Source: an uncultured Spirochaetales bacterium (GTDB taxonomy: Bacteria > UBP6 > UBA1177). Taken from it: 64,000 nucleotides of DNA. Positions 9,067-17,646 of this stretch are shown in pieces. The notes below the pieces were generated by a model. That model was not told where the DNA came from, ran no database searches, and was given only the letters and a program-made list of their open reading frames with translations. A program made the translations under genes and the position numbers. The stretch lies in contig CACYHH010000004.1 in NCBI GenBank assembly GCA_902774115.1, positions 358,098-422,097 on the forward strand, written 5' to 3'. Position 1 is the stretch's first letter. The number at the start of each line of letters is the position of its first letter.

Positions 9067-10062
9067 TCACCTGAATAACAATATTTTTTTCACTCTTTTA
9101 CCAATCTTCAAAACTGTTTTAAAAAGAATTGGATGTCGGCATTTTGCTGTATAATAAAGGAAACTTTTCCACGAATCATATTTAAGATTCTTTATTTCAC
9201 CTGATTTAACAATTTCACTAAGTTTTGAATAGTCGTTTAATACATAATATTTTTCTATCTTAAATTGACATGCCCGCATCCGCATAACATTGCTGTATTT
9301 TTTGTCCAAAAGTCTCTCTAAATCAGAAAACAATTGAATAAACTTGTCATCTATTGATACATATTTGGCAATATTACTTTTCCATTGCGCTGTAGCAGAA
9401 TTTTTATTGCCTTGGCGATAAACCACCATCGGCTCATCTATAAAATAGGCATATCCATGATTTGTCATAGATATTTTCCATAGTTCATCACCCTGAAAAG
9501 CATTTTCAGCCACAGGCAAAAAAAACAGTCCATTTCGCCAAACAAAAGAACAAGTGGGAACATATCCCATTAATTCAATTTCTCCGACATTATAGATACT
9601 CGAGTTTTTCTTTACTATCGAATATTTAGTCCATGGAATTATCTTTTTTTCAGTTGGTTTATTTATGCCATAACAACGATATCCGTTAGTAAAACAAAAA
9701 GTACAGTCGGGATGAGATTCCATGTAATCAACTTGCTTCTGCAACTTGTATTCGTCAATCCAATAGTCGTCACCTTCGCAAATTGCGATATATTTGCCTT
9801 TTGCACGTGTTCTGTTTTGGGCACCTGGCTTAAGTCCTTGCGAATACTGATTTTCTGTCTGATAAACGGGTTTGATTATTTCGGGATATTTTTTCTCGTA
9901 TTCTCTGATAATGTCAGCCGTTCTGTCAGTCGAAGCATCGTCCATTACCAGAATCTCGATTGGAAAAGTTGTTTTTTGAGAAACAAATCCTTCAAGCGCA
10001 TCCGCAATATATTTTTCATGATTATAGGTATTACAGACTATGGATACCATTATTTGTTCCAC
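9067..10062 (-). CDS. Glycosyltransferase family 2
   Basis: GT-A inverting glycosyltransferase. I place the start at a GTG (10062) because GGAGG lies 6 nt upstream. An earlier in-frame ATG at 10104 would overlap the previous gene and has no ribosome-binding site. Signature: VSIVCNTYNHEKYIADAL at the nucleotide-sugar pocket, EILVMDDASTDRTADII, and ICEGDDYWID in place of the DxD region. The C-terminal third is poorly conserved and probably sets acceptor choice. Role: adds one sugar to the lipid-linked repeat unit on the cytoplasmic face. The donor cannot be read from sequence. Confidence 0.85.
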   Translation of the reverse strand: MEQIMVSIVCNTYNHEKYIADALEGFVSQKTTFPIEILVMDDASTDRTADIIREYEKKYPEIIKPVYQTENQYSQGLKPGAQNRTRAKGKYIAICEGDDYWIDEYKLQKQVDYMESHPDCTFCFTNGYRCYGINKPTEKKIIPWTKYSIVKKNSSIYNVGEIELMGYVPTCSFVWRNGLFFLPVAENAFQGDELWKISMTNHGYAYFIDEPMVVYRQGNKNSATAQWKSNIAKYVSIDDKFIQLFSDLERLLDKKYSNVMRMRACQFKIEKYYVLNDYSKLSEIVKSGEIKNLKYDSWKSFLYYTAKCRHPILFKTVLKIGKRVKKILLFR

Positions 10063-10075
10063 CGAAATCCTCCAG

Positions 10076-11242
10076 TTACCTTGACAAGAAATATCCACCG
10101 ACATAATTCGCTATCAAGCCATATAAATCATTCAAAAAGAACAGCCAGGACAGGATAAAAACCATACCGACATCAATCAGCTTATAATGCCGACACTTAA
10201 GATATGTTGGGAGTATAAACAAAAAAGCAAAAGCAACTAAATACATTACCCTCTGAAGGAACAAATAGTTCAAAGAAATCCCTATCGAAAACACAACCAA
10301 AGTCTTTTCAAAATTTATAATTTTTGACACATAAGAACTGTTATCCCGCCATACATCTTGATTTTTAGAGACAACATGAATTATATAAATCAAATAAATT
10401 AAAACCATAATCCAACAAACATAGATGCTTATCTCTGACAAAATAACTTTATTAAAAACAAAAAATATCCCCCAATACCTATTCAATTTAAATCCCAACA
10501 TATTTGCATATTCAAATGACAAGTAATTATTTAAAAAATATACAAGAAATTCCATGAACACTATCGAACTTAACATTACTGCCAAAAAATAGCGTTTATT
10601 TTTAATATTACATGCCAACCTAATCAATATTATCGTAATAAATATTGGATGAATTAAAAACGATGCTAAATACAATATGCCTGAAGCAATCTTTTTTTTC
10701 CCCTTTATATACTCCCAATATAAAGCTAACGCCACTATCGAAACCGCAAGTGTACATCTTCCTGAAGCAACAGCCATTTTTAAATTTATCGTAGACAACC
10801 ATGCAAATAAAGTAAAAGCCAACTGAGAAACATAAACTTTATCTTTGTTTTCATTGTTATTTGTAATCACATCAAAAAGCAAATATCCCAGAACAATAAC
10901 GTCTATTAGCATAGGCACAGCTGCAATCAATGAGTAGTTACCAATTTGAGCAACAAAATAGAAAAACAGGTTTATAATCACAAAGAGACGATATTCACTT
11001 TCCACGAAAGCATAATACAAGCCATTCTTACTCGACATTCTGTCACACATAATATAATATCTTGATATATCCCAACTAAAAAATGGATTCGGATCAAAAA
11101 AATAAGAAAATGCTACAATCAAAAACAAAAAAACGAAAATCAAACCTTTAGCTTGATTTGTATTCATCCGGCCACGCAAAAATCCCAAAGATATTATGAA
11201 TAAGAACAATAATATTATCGCTATCGTTATAGGCAGAGTCAT
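10076..11242 (-). CDS. Wzy-like polysaccharide polymerase (EpsG type)
   Basis: 388 aa, almost wholly hydrophobic with about 10 membrane segments. The sequence around SYFFDPNPFFSWDISRYY matches the EpsG/Wzy style, in which a short loop with D-x-x-R-Y follows the second helix. Base composition is visibly more AT-rich than in the flanking metabolic genes, a common feature of serotype-specific genes. With the flippase and glycosyltransferases nearby, a polymerase is the best call. An O-antigen ligase is the alternative, but no large periplasmic WaaL-type loop is obvious. No clear ribosome-binding site was seen. Confidence 0.75.
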   Translation of the reverse strand: MTLPITIAIILLFLFIISLGFLRGRMNTNQAKGLIFVFLFLIVAFSYFFDPNPFFSWDISRYYIMCDRMSSKNGLYYAFVESEYRLFVIINLFFYFVAQIGNYSLIAAVPMLIDVIVLGYLLFDVITNNNENKDKVYVSQLAFTLFAWLSTINLKMAVASGRCTLAVSIVALALYWEYIKGKKKIASGILYLASFLIHPIFITIILIRLACNIKNKRYFLAVMLSSIVFMEFLVYFLNNYLSFEYANMLGFKLNRYWGIFFVFNKVILSEISIYVCWIMVLIYLIYIIHVVSKNQDVWRDNSSYVSKIINFEKTLVVFSIGISLNYLFLQRVMYLVAFAFLFILPTYLKCRHYKLIDVGMVFILSWLFFLNDLYGLIANYVGGYFLSR

Positions 11243-11266
11243 TTATTATTTACCGTTCTAAGTTCA

Positions 11267-11818
11267 TTATTTTCCATTTTCAATTATAGCAATATGTTCT
11301 TTGAGGTTTTCCGGCGAGAAACGGTCCTTTATTTTCTTTGCAGGCACTCCACCAACAATTATATAGGGTTCAACGTTTTTTGTCACAACTGAACCAGCAG
11401 CCACAACGGCACCTTTTCCAACGGTTACTCCCTTAAGAATTGTAACATTTGCGCCTATCCAATTATCACCTTCAAAAATTATATCAGCATCATTTTCAGG
11501 TAATTTTTCCTCATCAGTCACAGTATCAATATAGCGACCGACCATATCAATCCTATGATCTCCCGATATACAAGTCACTCGAGGTCCAAACACAACGTGA
11601 TCTCCGATAATGATTTTTGCTCTTGTCGTCAAAAGAAGCGCATCCTGACCAATAGTCACATGATTTCCTATTTCTAAATTTTTCCAACCAGCAACCCTTG
11701 TATGTTTGCCGATTCTGCTATTAGTCCCACAAGAGCCTGCCAATTTGTGACGATACGGAGAAGCAGCAATCAATCGTTCTATAATTTTACCAAGAAATCT
11801 TTTTACATTAAAAGACAT
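11267..11818 (-). CDS. Hexapeptide-repeat acyltransferase (WcaF/maltose acetyltransferase-like)
   Basis: 183 aa. The left-handed beta-helix is apparent from hexapeptides such as RIGKHTRVAGWKNLEIGNHV, VVFGPRVTCISGDHRID (with the catalytic His) and NWIGANVTILKGVTVGKG. The end, VEPYIIVGGVPAKKIK, is the usual cap. It would O-acetylate a sugar of the repeat unit using acetyl-CoA, as a trimer in the cytoplasm. It lies 4 bp from the next glycosyltransferase gene, and GAGG precedes the ATG. Confidence 0.86.
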   Translation of the reverse strand: MSFNVKRFLGKIIERLIAASPYRHKLAGSCGTNSRIGKHTRVAGWKNLEIGNHVTIGQDALLLTTRAKIIIGDHVVFGPRVTCISGDHRIDMVGRYIDTVTDEEKLPENDADIIFEGDNWIGANVTILKGVTVGKGAVVAAGSVVTKNVEPYIIVGGVPAKKIKDRFSPENLKEHIAIIENGK

Positions 11819-11821
11819 CTT

Positions 11822-12931
11822 TCAAACCTCTTTTGATTCATTATATACTTCACACAATTTATTTATGTGCTCCTGAATAGAAAACTTCTTGCTCAACTGA
11901 TAATTATTTAACTTCATAGTTCTTAAAACATCTTTATTATCAGCAAGATATTCTACTGCATTTTTTATTGAGTCCGGATCAGCTATATTGACCCAAATCG
12001 CATTATCATTACTCAATATTTCCGGAATAGCCCCCACCTTTGTAACAATAATTGCGCATCCCGCAGCCAACGCTTCCAGTATGACTAAAGGCAACCCCTC
12101 ATGATACGAAGGAAGAATCAAAATATCAGCATTTTGCAACAAATCTGCTTTTTCTTTTCCTTGAACATACCCTCTAAAGCTAATTTTCTGATTTTCTTGC
12201 AACATATTGTTAAAATCATTTTCTATATTCTTATCAGTAACTTTTCCGCATATATCCAAATGATAATCCATTTTATCATCCAAATCTTTAAGGGCATAAA
12301 GCAAATCCATAATACCTTTTTCCTTATGGACAGAACCGATAAACAACAGATTTACTTTATTTCCATTGTCTACTACTGTTGGATTATTCGAATCTTTTAA
12401 TGTGTGAAAATTATACAATACAGAACTTTTGCCTCTTGCTACCCCTGCTTCGTAAAATTCATTGGCAATCTCATTGCTCAAAAAAAAGATGTGATCAATA
12501 TATTTGTTCATCAACCGGATAGTTAAGTTCTTAAAAAAAGATATCCTCTTATATACAGTATCTATGCTACCGACATGTATCGTCATCATAACTCTTATGC
12601 CGCGATATTTTCTTTTCACATAGGCTGCAAGAATAACATCTTTGAGAAAAAGGAATTCCCTTGAAGTATGAATATGAAAAATCGTTTCTGTCGGATTAAT
12701 TATTATTTTTTTTGTATTTTTTATCTGACCGATACCGAACAAAACATTCTTGAGTTTTGAACTCTTAACATTGGAGATTATTTTGCCGGGATTATAGCTA
12801 TACGAACTCAATTCTATCCTGTTCTGCGTAAACAGCTCGGCTTCTTCAAGGTAATTATTAATAACGGTGCTTACGCCACCGACATATTGTTGTTCATTAG
12901 GTTGTCTGAAACAAAGTATGACTTTTCGCAT
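11822..12931 (-). CDS. Glycosyltransferase family 4
   Basis: 369 aa with a GT-B fold. The N-terminal domain begins VILCFRQPNEQQYVGGVSTV with the acceptor-side GGV. The C-terminal domain has LLFIGSVHKEKGIMDLLYAL and the retaining-enzyme signature ADILILPSYHEGLPLVILEA, whose two Glu residues bind and position the nucleotide sugar. It probably adds a sugar with retention of configuration to the lipid-linked unit. The flanking genes are 3 to 7 bp away, so it is cotranscribed. Confidence 0.87.
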   Translation of the reverse strand: MRKVILCFRQPNEQQYVGGVSTVINNYLEEAELFTQNRIELSSYSYNPGKIISNVKSSKLKNVLFGIGQIKNTKKIIINPTETIFHIHTSREFLFLKDVILAAYVKRKYRGIRVMMTIHVGSIDTVYKRISFFKNLTIRLMNKYIDHIFFLSNEIANEFYEAGVARGKSSVLYNFHTLKDSNNPTVVDNGNKVNLLFIGSVHKEKGIMDLLYALKDLDDKMDYHLDICGKVTDKNIENDFNNMLQENQKISFRGYVQGKEKADLLQNADILILPSYHEGLPLVILEALAAGCAIIVTKVGAIPEILSNDNAIWVNIADPDSIKNAVEYLADNKDVLRTMKLNNYQLSKKFSIQEHINKLCEVYNESKEV

Positions 12932-12937
12932 ATTTAT

Positions 12938-14065
12938 CTACAAATCAGCAAAAAAACTTTTAAATTCCAAAATAAAATTATCGTAATTAAACATGGTTTT
13001 ATTAACCGAAATGTTTTTTTCAAGAGTTTCGATCATCTTAACAACTTCTGACGAATTTATAGAATTTAGTAAAACTGCATTACAACCGTCATGGCAAAAA
13101 TCTTCAAGATTGCTTGTCTTATTTGTCAAAACAGGCGTTCCGCAAGATATCGCTTCAACAAATTTTGTTGAAAAACCAGCTTTTGTCATCCTGTCATCTT
13201 CGCGAAAAAAACAAGAATAATCAGCAGCACTGACATATTCCAAAGTTTGAATATGCGGCAAACGCCCTTTAAACACTATACTTTCATTGTGTTCGAGAAA
13301 ATCTTTATCTTCCGGCATTCTGCGAAGATATTCTTCCTGCGTAAGCCCCACTACATCGAGATGATACAGTCTTTTCACCAATTTCAGAGCAGATATCAGC
13401 ACATCTATCCTGTCTTTTAGTCCAGGAGAACCAGCATATACGAAATTAATCATCTCGCTATCGCTCTTTTGAGGAAGATTCGCCCATTTTTTCTCGGACA
13501 AATCTACAAGCGGCGGAATCAGTACGGCATTTTTGTGATTTTCATAATAATTGGACAAATACTTACTGATAACAATAAGCCCGTCCATCTGTTTGTGAAA
13601 AACACGCATTCTGAGCCACGTATCTATTCCTTTCAAAACAAAAAAAGCTAATCCTTTCCCGCGAGCCGAATACCATTCTGTAATATCTGCCGCGCATTTG
13701 ATTCCATGAGCATGGCAATATTTCATCAAACGTTTCATCGCTATAGCAGGGAAATTATAAAAAATTACTGATGTAAAATCCTGTTCCTGCTCTAAAGCAT
13801 CAACATACGGCTTGATTCCGCACAAATAATCAATCCACTGTTTTTTGCTTTTGGGATAAGGAATCGAATAAGAAGTAAAACCTTGGACATCCTTTTTTGT
13901 CGATAAAACCGGAGTTCCCCAAGATAAATCTTTGTCTACACCTACAAAAACAACTTCTCCGCCTAATTCTCTGATAATTTTTGCATTGCTCATAACACGG
14001 TGCGCTGCCGCGTTTTTATCGGGAAGTTCAAAACCGCCGATATAGAGAATTTTCATCGACTTCAT
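12938..14065 (-). CDS. Glycosyltransferase (GT4-like, GT-B fold)
   Basis: 375 aa. The start KILYIGGFELPDKNAAAHRV and the later NFVYAGSPGLKDRIDVLISAL and KFVEAISCGTPVLTNKTSN follow the GT-B pattern of capsule glycosyltransferases. The EX7E motif is degenerate compared with the neighbouring GT4. Two ATGs, at 14065 and 14056, are equally possible starts. Nine bases separate it from the epimerase gene. Donor and acceptor are unknown. Confidence 0.8.
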   Translation of the reverse strand: MKSMKILYIGGFELPDKNAAAHRVMSNAKIIRELGGEVVFVGVDKDLSWGTPVLSTKKDVQGFTSYSIPYPKSKKQWIDYLCGIKPYVDALEQEQDFTSVIFYNFPAIAMKRLMKYCHAHGIKCAADITEWYSARGKGLAFFVLKGIDTWLRMRVFHKQMDGLIVISKYLSNYYENHKNAVLIPPLVDLSEKKWANLPQKSDSEMINFVYAGSPGLKDRIDVLISALKLVKRLYHLDVVGLTQEEYLRRMPEDKDFLEHNESIVFKGRLPHIQTLEYVSAADYSCFFREDDRMTKAGFSTKFVEAISCGTPVLTNKTSNLEDFCHDGCNAVLLNSINSSEVVKMIETLEKNISVNKTMFNYDNFILEFKSFFADL

Positions 14066-14073
14066 TCACAAAC

Positions 14074-15048
14074 TCACAGATTCTCCTTATACCACTCAAT
14101 CGCAGCTTTGATACCTCTATCAAAGCTCCAGTCGGGGTCATATCCCAAAAGTTCTTTCGCTTTGCTGATATCCGCGTTGCTGTGTTTGATATCACCCGCT
14201 CTGTCAGGGCCGAAGTTCGGTTCGACATCAACTCCGAGTGCTTTTGTCAAGCCGTAGTAAATGTCTAGAAGATATTCACGTCCGCCATAGGCGATGTTAT
14301 ACGCCTGACCTGCAGCTTCTTTTCCTGCGAGACACGCTTTCAGATTGCCTTCAATGACGTTTTCAATGTATGTGAAATCACGGCTTTGTCTGCCGTCGCC
14401 ATTGATAGTAGGGACTTCACCGTTAAGCAGCATTTTAATGAACTTGGGAATTACGGCCGCATAAGCTCCGTTGGGATCCTGTCTGCGTCCGAAAACATTG
14501 AAATAGCGAAGACCGTATGTGTCCAAGCCGTAATGTCTGGTATATTGTTTTCCCCACTCTTCAGTTGCCCTTTTGGTCAATGCGTAAGGACTTAAAAGAT
14601 TTCCTTCTCTCCCTTCTTTTTTAGGGAGATTCGGCTCGTCACCGTAAACCGATGAACTTGAAGCATAGACGAATTTTTTGACACCTTTCTGTCTTGCAGA
14701 TTCCATCATGTTCAAAGTTCCCATGATGTTGTTCGCACAGTAGAAAAGCGGCATCGCAATGCTTCGCGGAACCGAGCCCCATGCAGCCTGATGCATAACA
14801 TAATCGACTCCCTCGCAAGCTTTCATGCAAGTCTCCAAGTCCTTAACATCACCTTTTATGAACTCATAATTCGGATCGGAAATAAAAAGATCGACATTTG
14901 CCTGTTTTCCCGTAGACAAGTCATCAAGACAGCGCACTTTGTAACCAAGTTTCAAGATGGCTTCACAGAGGTTGGAACCTATAAATCCCGCTCCGCCGGT
15001 GACCAGAAACAGCGTGTTTTCAGGAAATTTCACATTTTGATAACCCAT
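14074..15048 (-). CDS. tviC: UDP-N-acetylhexosamine(uronate) 4-epimerase, TviC/WbpP-like
   Basis: 324-aa extended SDR. TGGAGFIGSNL binds NAD, LDDLSTG holds the adenosine ribose acid, and the catalytic pair lies in SPYALTKRATEEW (Y-x3-K) after ASSSSVYGDEP. Close relatives are WbpP and TviC, which epimerise UDP-GlcNAc or UDP-GlcNAcA at C4. The next gene is a TviB/WbpO-type 6-dehydrogenase, so together they can supply UDP-GalNAcA, as in Vi antigen or O6 LPS synthesis. The ATG is preceded by GGAGG, fixing the start. The exact substrate is inferred from the pairing. Confidence 0.85.
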   Translation of the reverse strand: MGYQNVKFPENTLFLVTGGAGFIGSNLCEAILKLGYKVRCLDDLSTGKQANVDLFISDPNYEFIKGDVKDLETCMKACEGVDYVMHQAAWGSVPRSIAMPLFYCANNIMGTLNMMESARQKGVKKFVYASSSSVYGDEPNLPKKEGREGNLLSPYALTKRATEEWGKQYTRHYGLDTYGLRYFNVFGRRQDPNGAYAAVIPKFIKMLLNGEVPTINGDGRQSRDFTYIENVIEGNLKACLAGKEAAGQAYNIAYGGREYLLDIYYGLTKALGVDVEPNFGPDRAGDIKHSNADISKAKELLGYDPDWSFDRGIKAAIEWYKENL

Positions 15049-15063
15049 ATTTCTTTCCTCCGA

Positions 15064-16374
15064 TTACAGTCTCCAATAGTTATATCCGGCGTCTTCATAT
15101 TCCTTGCGGTCAAGAAGACCTTTAAGGTCAAGGAGCACCTTTTTGCCTTTGCCGAAGAACTTATCAACTGCTTTCATTTTCAAACCGCTGAACTCTTTAT
15201 GCGAAACAGCAAGAATAACGGCATCAATTCCTTTGATGTCCTTAATATCGGCAAATTCGACTCCGTAAAGGGCTTTCGCTTCGGCTGCATCTGCTTCCGG
15301 GTCTGCTATCACAGGATTTATGCCATATTCACGAAGTTCTTTGACTATATCAAACACTTTTGTGTTTCTTGTGTCGGGACAATTTTCCTTGAATGTAAAA
15401 CCGAGAATCGCAACTTTTGCACCCCTCACCGCTTTATCCGAAGCTATGAGATTTTTAACACAGTTTTCCGCGACATATTTTCCCATGTCGTCATTTATCC
15501 TGCGGCCTGACAGAATGATCTGGCTGTGATAGCCGATCTGCTCCGCTTTGTAAGTCAGATAGTATGGGTCAACTCCGATGCAGTGACCGCCGACGAGACC
15601 GGGATAAAATTTGAGGAAGTTCCACTTTGTTCCTGCCGCTTTCAAGACAGACTGAGTATCGATCCCCATTTTGTTGAAAATGATCGAAAGCTCATTCATG
15701 AAAGCGATATTGATGTCGCGCTGACTGTTTTCTATAACTTTCGCCGCCTCTGCGACTTTGATGCTTTCAGCGCGATGAACCCCTGCTTCAACAACGAGTT
15801 CATAAACTTTTGCAACACAATCGAGAGTTTCTTCATCCATGCCTGAAACTATTTTTGTGATCGTTTCGAGACGGTGAACCTTATCACCCGGATTGATACG
15901 CTCAGGCGAATATCCGATTTTGAAATCTTTTCCGCATTTAAGCCCCGATTCGCGCTCGAGAATCGGAACACAGACTTCTTCCGTCACACCGGGATAAACC
16001 GTGGATTCAAAAACAACGACAGAACCTTTGGTCAAGTTGCGGCCAAGAATCGTGCTTGCACCCTCAACAGGTGAAAGATCAGGAGTATGGTCATCATTTA
16101 CCGGTGTCGGCACTGCAACGATGTGAAACTTCGCTTCACGCAGTTTTTTCTCGTCAGAAGTGAACTCTACTTTTGTTTTCTCGATAACTTCATTGCCGAC
16201 TTCGTGAGTCGGGTCGACACCTTTTTTGTAAAGTGCGATTTTCTTCGCATTCAAATCAAAACCTATGACTTTGATTTTTTTTGCAAAAGCGACAGCTATC
16301 GGCATTCCGACGTAGCCAAGTCCAACCAAGGAAAGTTTAGCTTTTTTGCTAATCAACTGGTCATACAATTTCAT
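15064..16374 (-). CDS. tviB: UDP-N-acetylhexosamine 6-dehydrogenase, TviB/WbpO-like, copy 1
   Basis: 436 aa, standard length. The NAD-binding start is LSLVGLGYVGMPIAVAFAK. The active site YPGLVGGHCIGVDPYYLTYK has the nucleophilic Cys that carries the thiohemiacetal. The C-terminal UDP-binding part begins KVAILGFTFKENCPDTRN. It oxidises UDP-GlcNAc or UDP-GalNAc to the uronate with 2 NAD+. It overlaps the upstream glycosyltransferase by 4 bp and precedes the TviC-like epimerase by 15 bp. A second copy lies about 3 kb upstream and is about 94% identical over the C-terminal two-thirds by my count, so one is a recent duplicate. Confidence 0.9.
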   Translation of the reverse strand: MKLYDQLISKKAKLSLVGLGYVGMPIAVAFAKKIKVIGFDLNAKKIALYKKGVDPTHEVGNEVIEKTKVEFTSDEKKLREAKFHIVAVPTPVNDDHTPDLSPVEGASTILGRNLTKGSVVVFESTVYPGVTEEVCVPILERESGLKCGKDFKIGYSPERINPGDKVHRLETITKIVSGMDEETLDCVAKVYELVVEAGVHRAESIKVAEAAKVIENSQRDINIAFMNELSIIFNKMGIDTQSVLKAAGTKWNFLKFYPGLVGGHCIGVDPYYLTYKAEQIGYHSQIILSGRRINDDMGKYVAENCVKNLIASDKAVRGAKVAILGFTFKENCPDTRNTKVFDIVKELREYGINPVIADPEADAAEAKALYGVEFADIKDIKGIDAVILAVSHKEFSGLKMKAVDKFFGKGKKVLLDLKGLLDRKEYEDAGYNYWRL

Positions 16375-17501
16375 TCTTTCGCCTCTATTTTTGTTATTTC
16401 ATCAACATAAGCATTCACAACAATCTGGCGGTCAAATTCTTTTTCAATTTTTGCTCTTCCCGCCAACCCCATATCACGTTGTTGCTCCCAAGTCATTGCG
16501 ATAAATTTTTCCAATGCGTCAACCAACGCATTCTCATTTTTTATAGACACAATAAAACCTGTCTTTCCATCATTTACCGTTTCCTTACAACCGGGTCTGT
16601 CCGATGTAATTATCGGTCTGGCATGAGCAGCCGCTTCCAGCAGGACATTGCTCATTCCTTCTGAAAAAGAGGGCAAAACTATGCAGTGAGCCATTTCATA
16701 AAACGGCAGCATATTTTTCTGAACACCATGACATATTATAGAACCTTCCTTTTCCGCTTCTTGAAAAAGAGCGACATATCTTTCATCGTCAAAATCTCCG
16801 CAAACATGAAATTTGGCACAATTATACTTACTGTGGATTTTTTTTGCCGCATTTAAATATAAATCAGCTCCTTTTGCTTTCATAATACGGGCAACAAACA
16901 AAAAATTTATTTCTTTTTTATCAGCCGGATAAGGCATTGTTTTGTGAAGTTTGAGAGAAACACCGGAACCTGGAATCAATCTTGTTTTCAAGCCTTTTCT
17001 AAGCAAACCATGATTCTCAAAAAATTTCTTATTATCCTCATTCTGAAAGAAGACACATTTTGCACCGTATATACCGGCTTTATAAAGTTGCGTGGAAATT
17101 TTATGAAGCAAACCTGACGATTCCACAGCAGTTCCTAACCCCGTAACATTGGAGATATACGGAATTTTCTTTATTCGACACGCCAAGCCGCCATAAACAT
17201 TCGACTTGATATTAAAAGTTAAAACCATATTTGGGTTTTCATTTTCCAAAATCGCCACAAAACGCCTCAAAAGAGCAAGATCGGAAAATGGATTGGCTCC
17301 TCGCCTCGGAATATTCGTATCGATAAGTCTGCACCCAAGTGCTTTAAGCTCATTTTGCAGAAGATGTGGTTGGGAAACAACAACAACATCATGACCGTCA
17401 GCCACAAAACGCTCTATCATCTCATTACGAGTATTGTAGACATACATCGTATCGTTGGCCAGAATCATTATCTTAAGTTTTTTCATTTTAAACTCGCACA
17501 C
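16371..17501 (-). CDS. Glycosyltransferase family 4
   Basis: 376 aa from a GTG at 17501 with GGGAA 6 nt upstream; an ATG at 17486 is an alternative giving 371 aa. GT-B features: KIMILANDTMYVYNTRNEMI, INFLFVARIMKAKGADLYLN, and HCIVLPSFSEGMSNVLLEAA with the EX7E-like donor motif. It resembles capsule enzymes that transfer HexNAc-type sugars to a lipid-linked acceptor. Upstream lies a GT2 remnant, so this locus has lost a glycosyltransferase that may once have worked with this one. Confidence 0.86.
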   Translation of the reverse strand: MCEFKMKKLKIMILANDTMYVYNTRNEMIERFVADGHDVVVVSQPHLLQNELKALGCRLIDTNIPRRGANPFSDLALLRRFVAILENENPNMVLTFNIKSNVYGGLACRIKKIPYISNVTGLGTAVESSGLLHKISTQLYKAGIYGAKCVFFQNEDNKKFFENHGLLRKGLKTRLIPGSGVSLKLHKTMPYPADKKEINFLFVARIMKAKGADLYLNAAKKIHSKYNCAKFHVCGDFDDERYVALFQEAEKEGSIICHGVQKNMLPFYEMAHCIVLPSFSEGMSNVLLEAAAHARPIITSDRPGCKETVNDGKTGFIVSIKNENALVDALEKFIAMTWEQQRDMGLAGRAKIEKEFDRQIVVNAYVDEITKIEAKE

Positions 17502-17506
17502 TATTG

Positions 17507-17646
17507 TTTCCCATTATTTACCAACACTTCTTCACAGCTATCAGTTCCTAATCTTTATAAGTCTGTACAAGCACCGATTCAATCGCAGCTTCTATCGTCT
17601 TTTCGGCATTGTATACTGCCATAATTATGGTGATAGTCGGTGTCAT
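17507..17646 (-). pseudogene. GT2 glycosyltransferase remnant
   Basis: The ATG at 17646 overlaps the stop of the AlbA_2 gene (ATGA) and opens 32 codons that read as a classical GT2 N-terminus: PTITIIMAVYNAEKTIEAA, then IESVLVQTYKD. A TAG at 17550-17548 interrupts where family members have an aromatic residue (KDYELI), and ELIAV follows in the same frame before homology is lost. The rest of the gene is gone. This is a truncated pseudogene, not an intergenic spacer. Confidence 0.78.
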
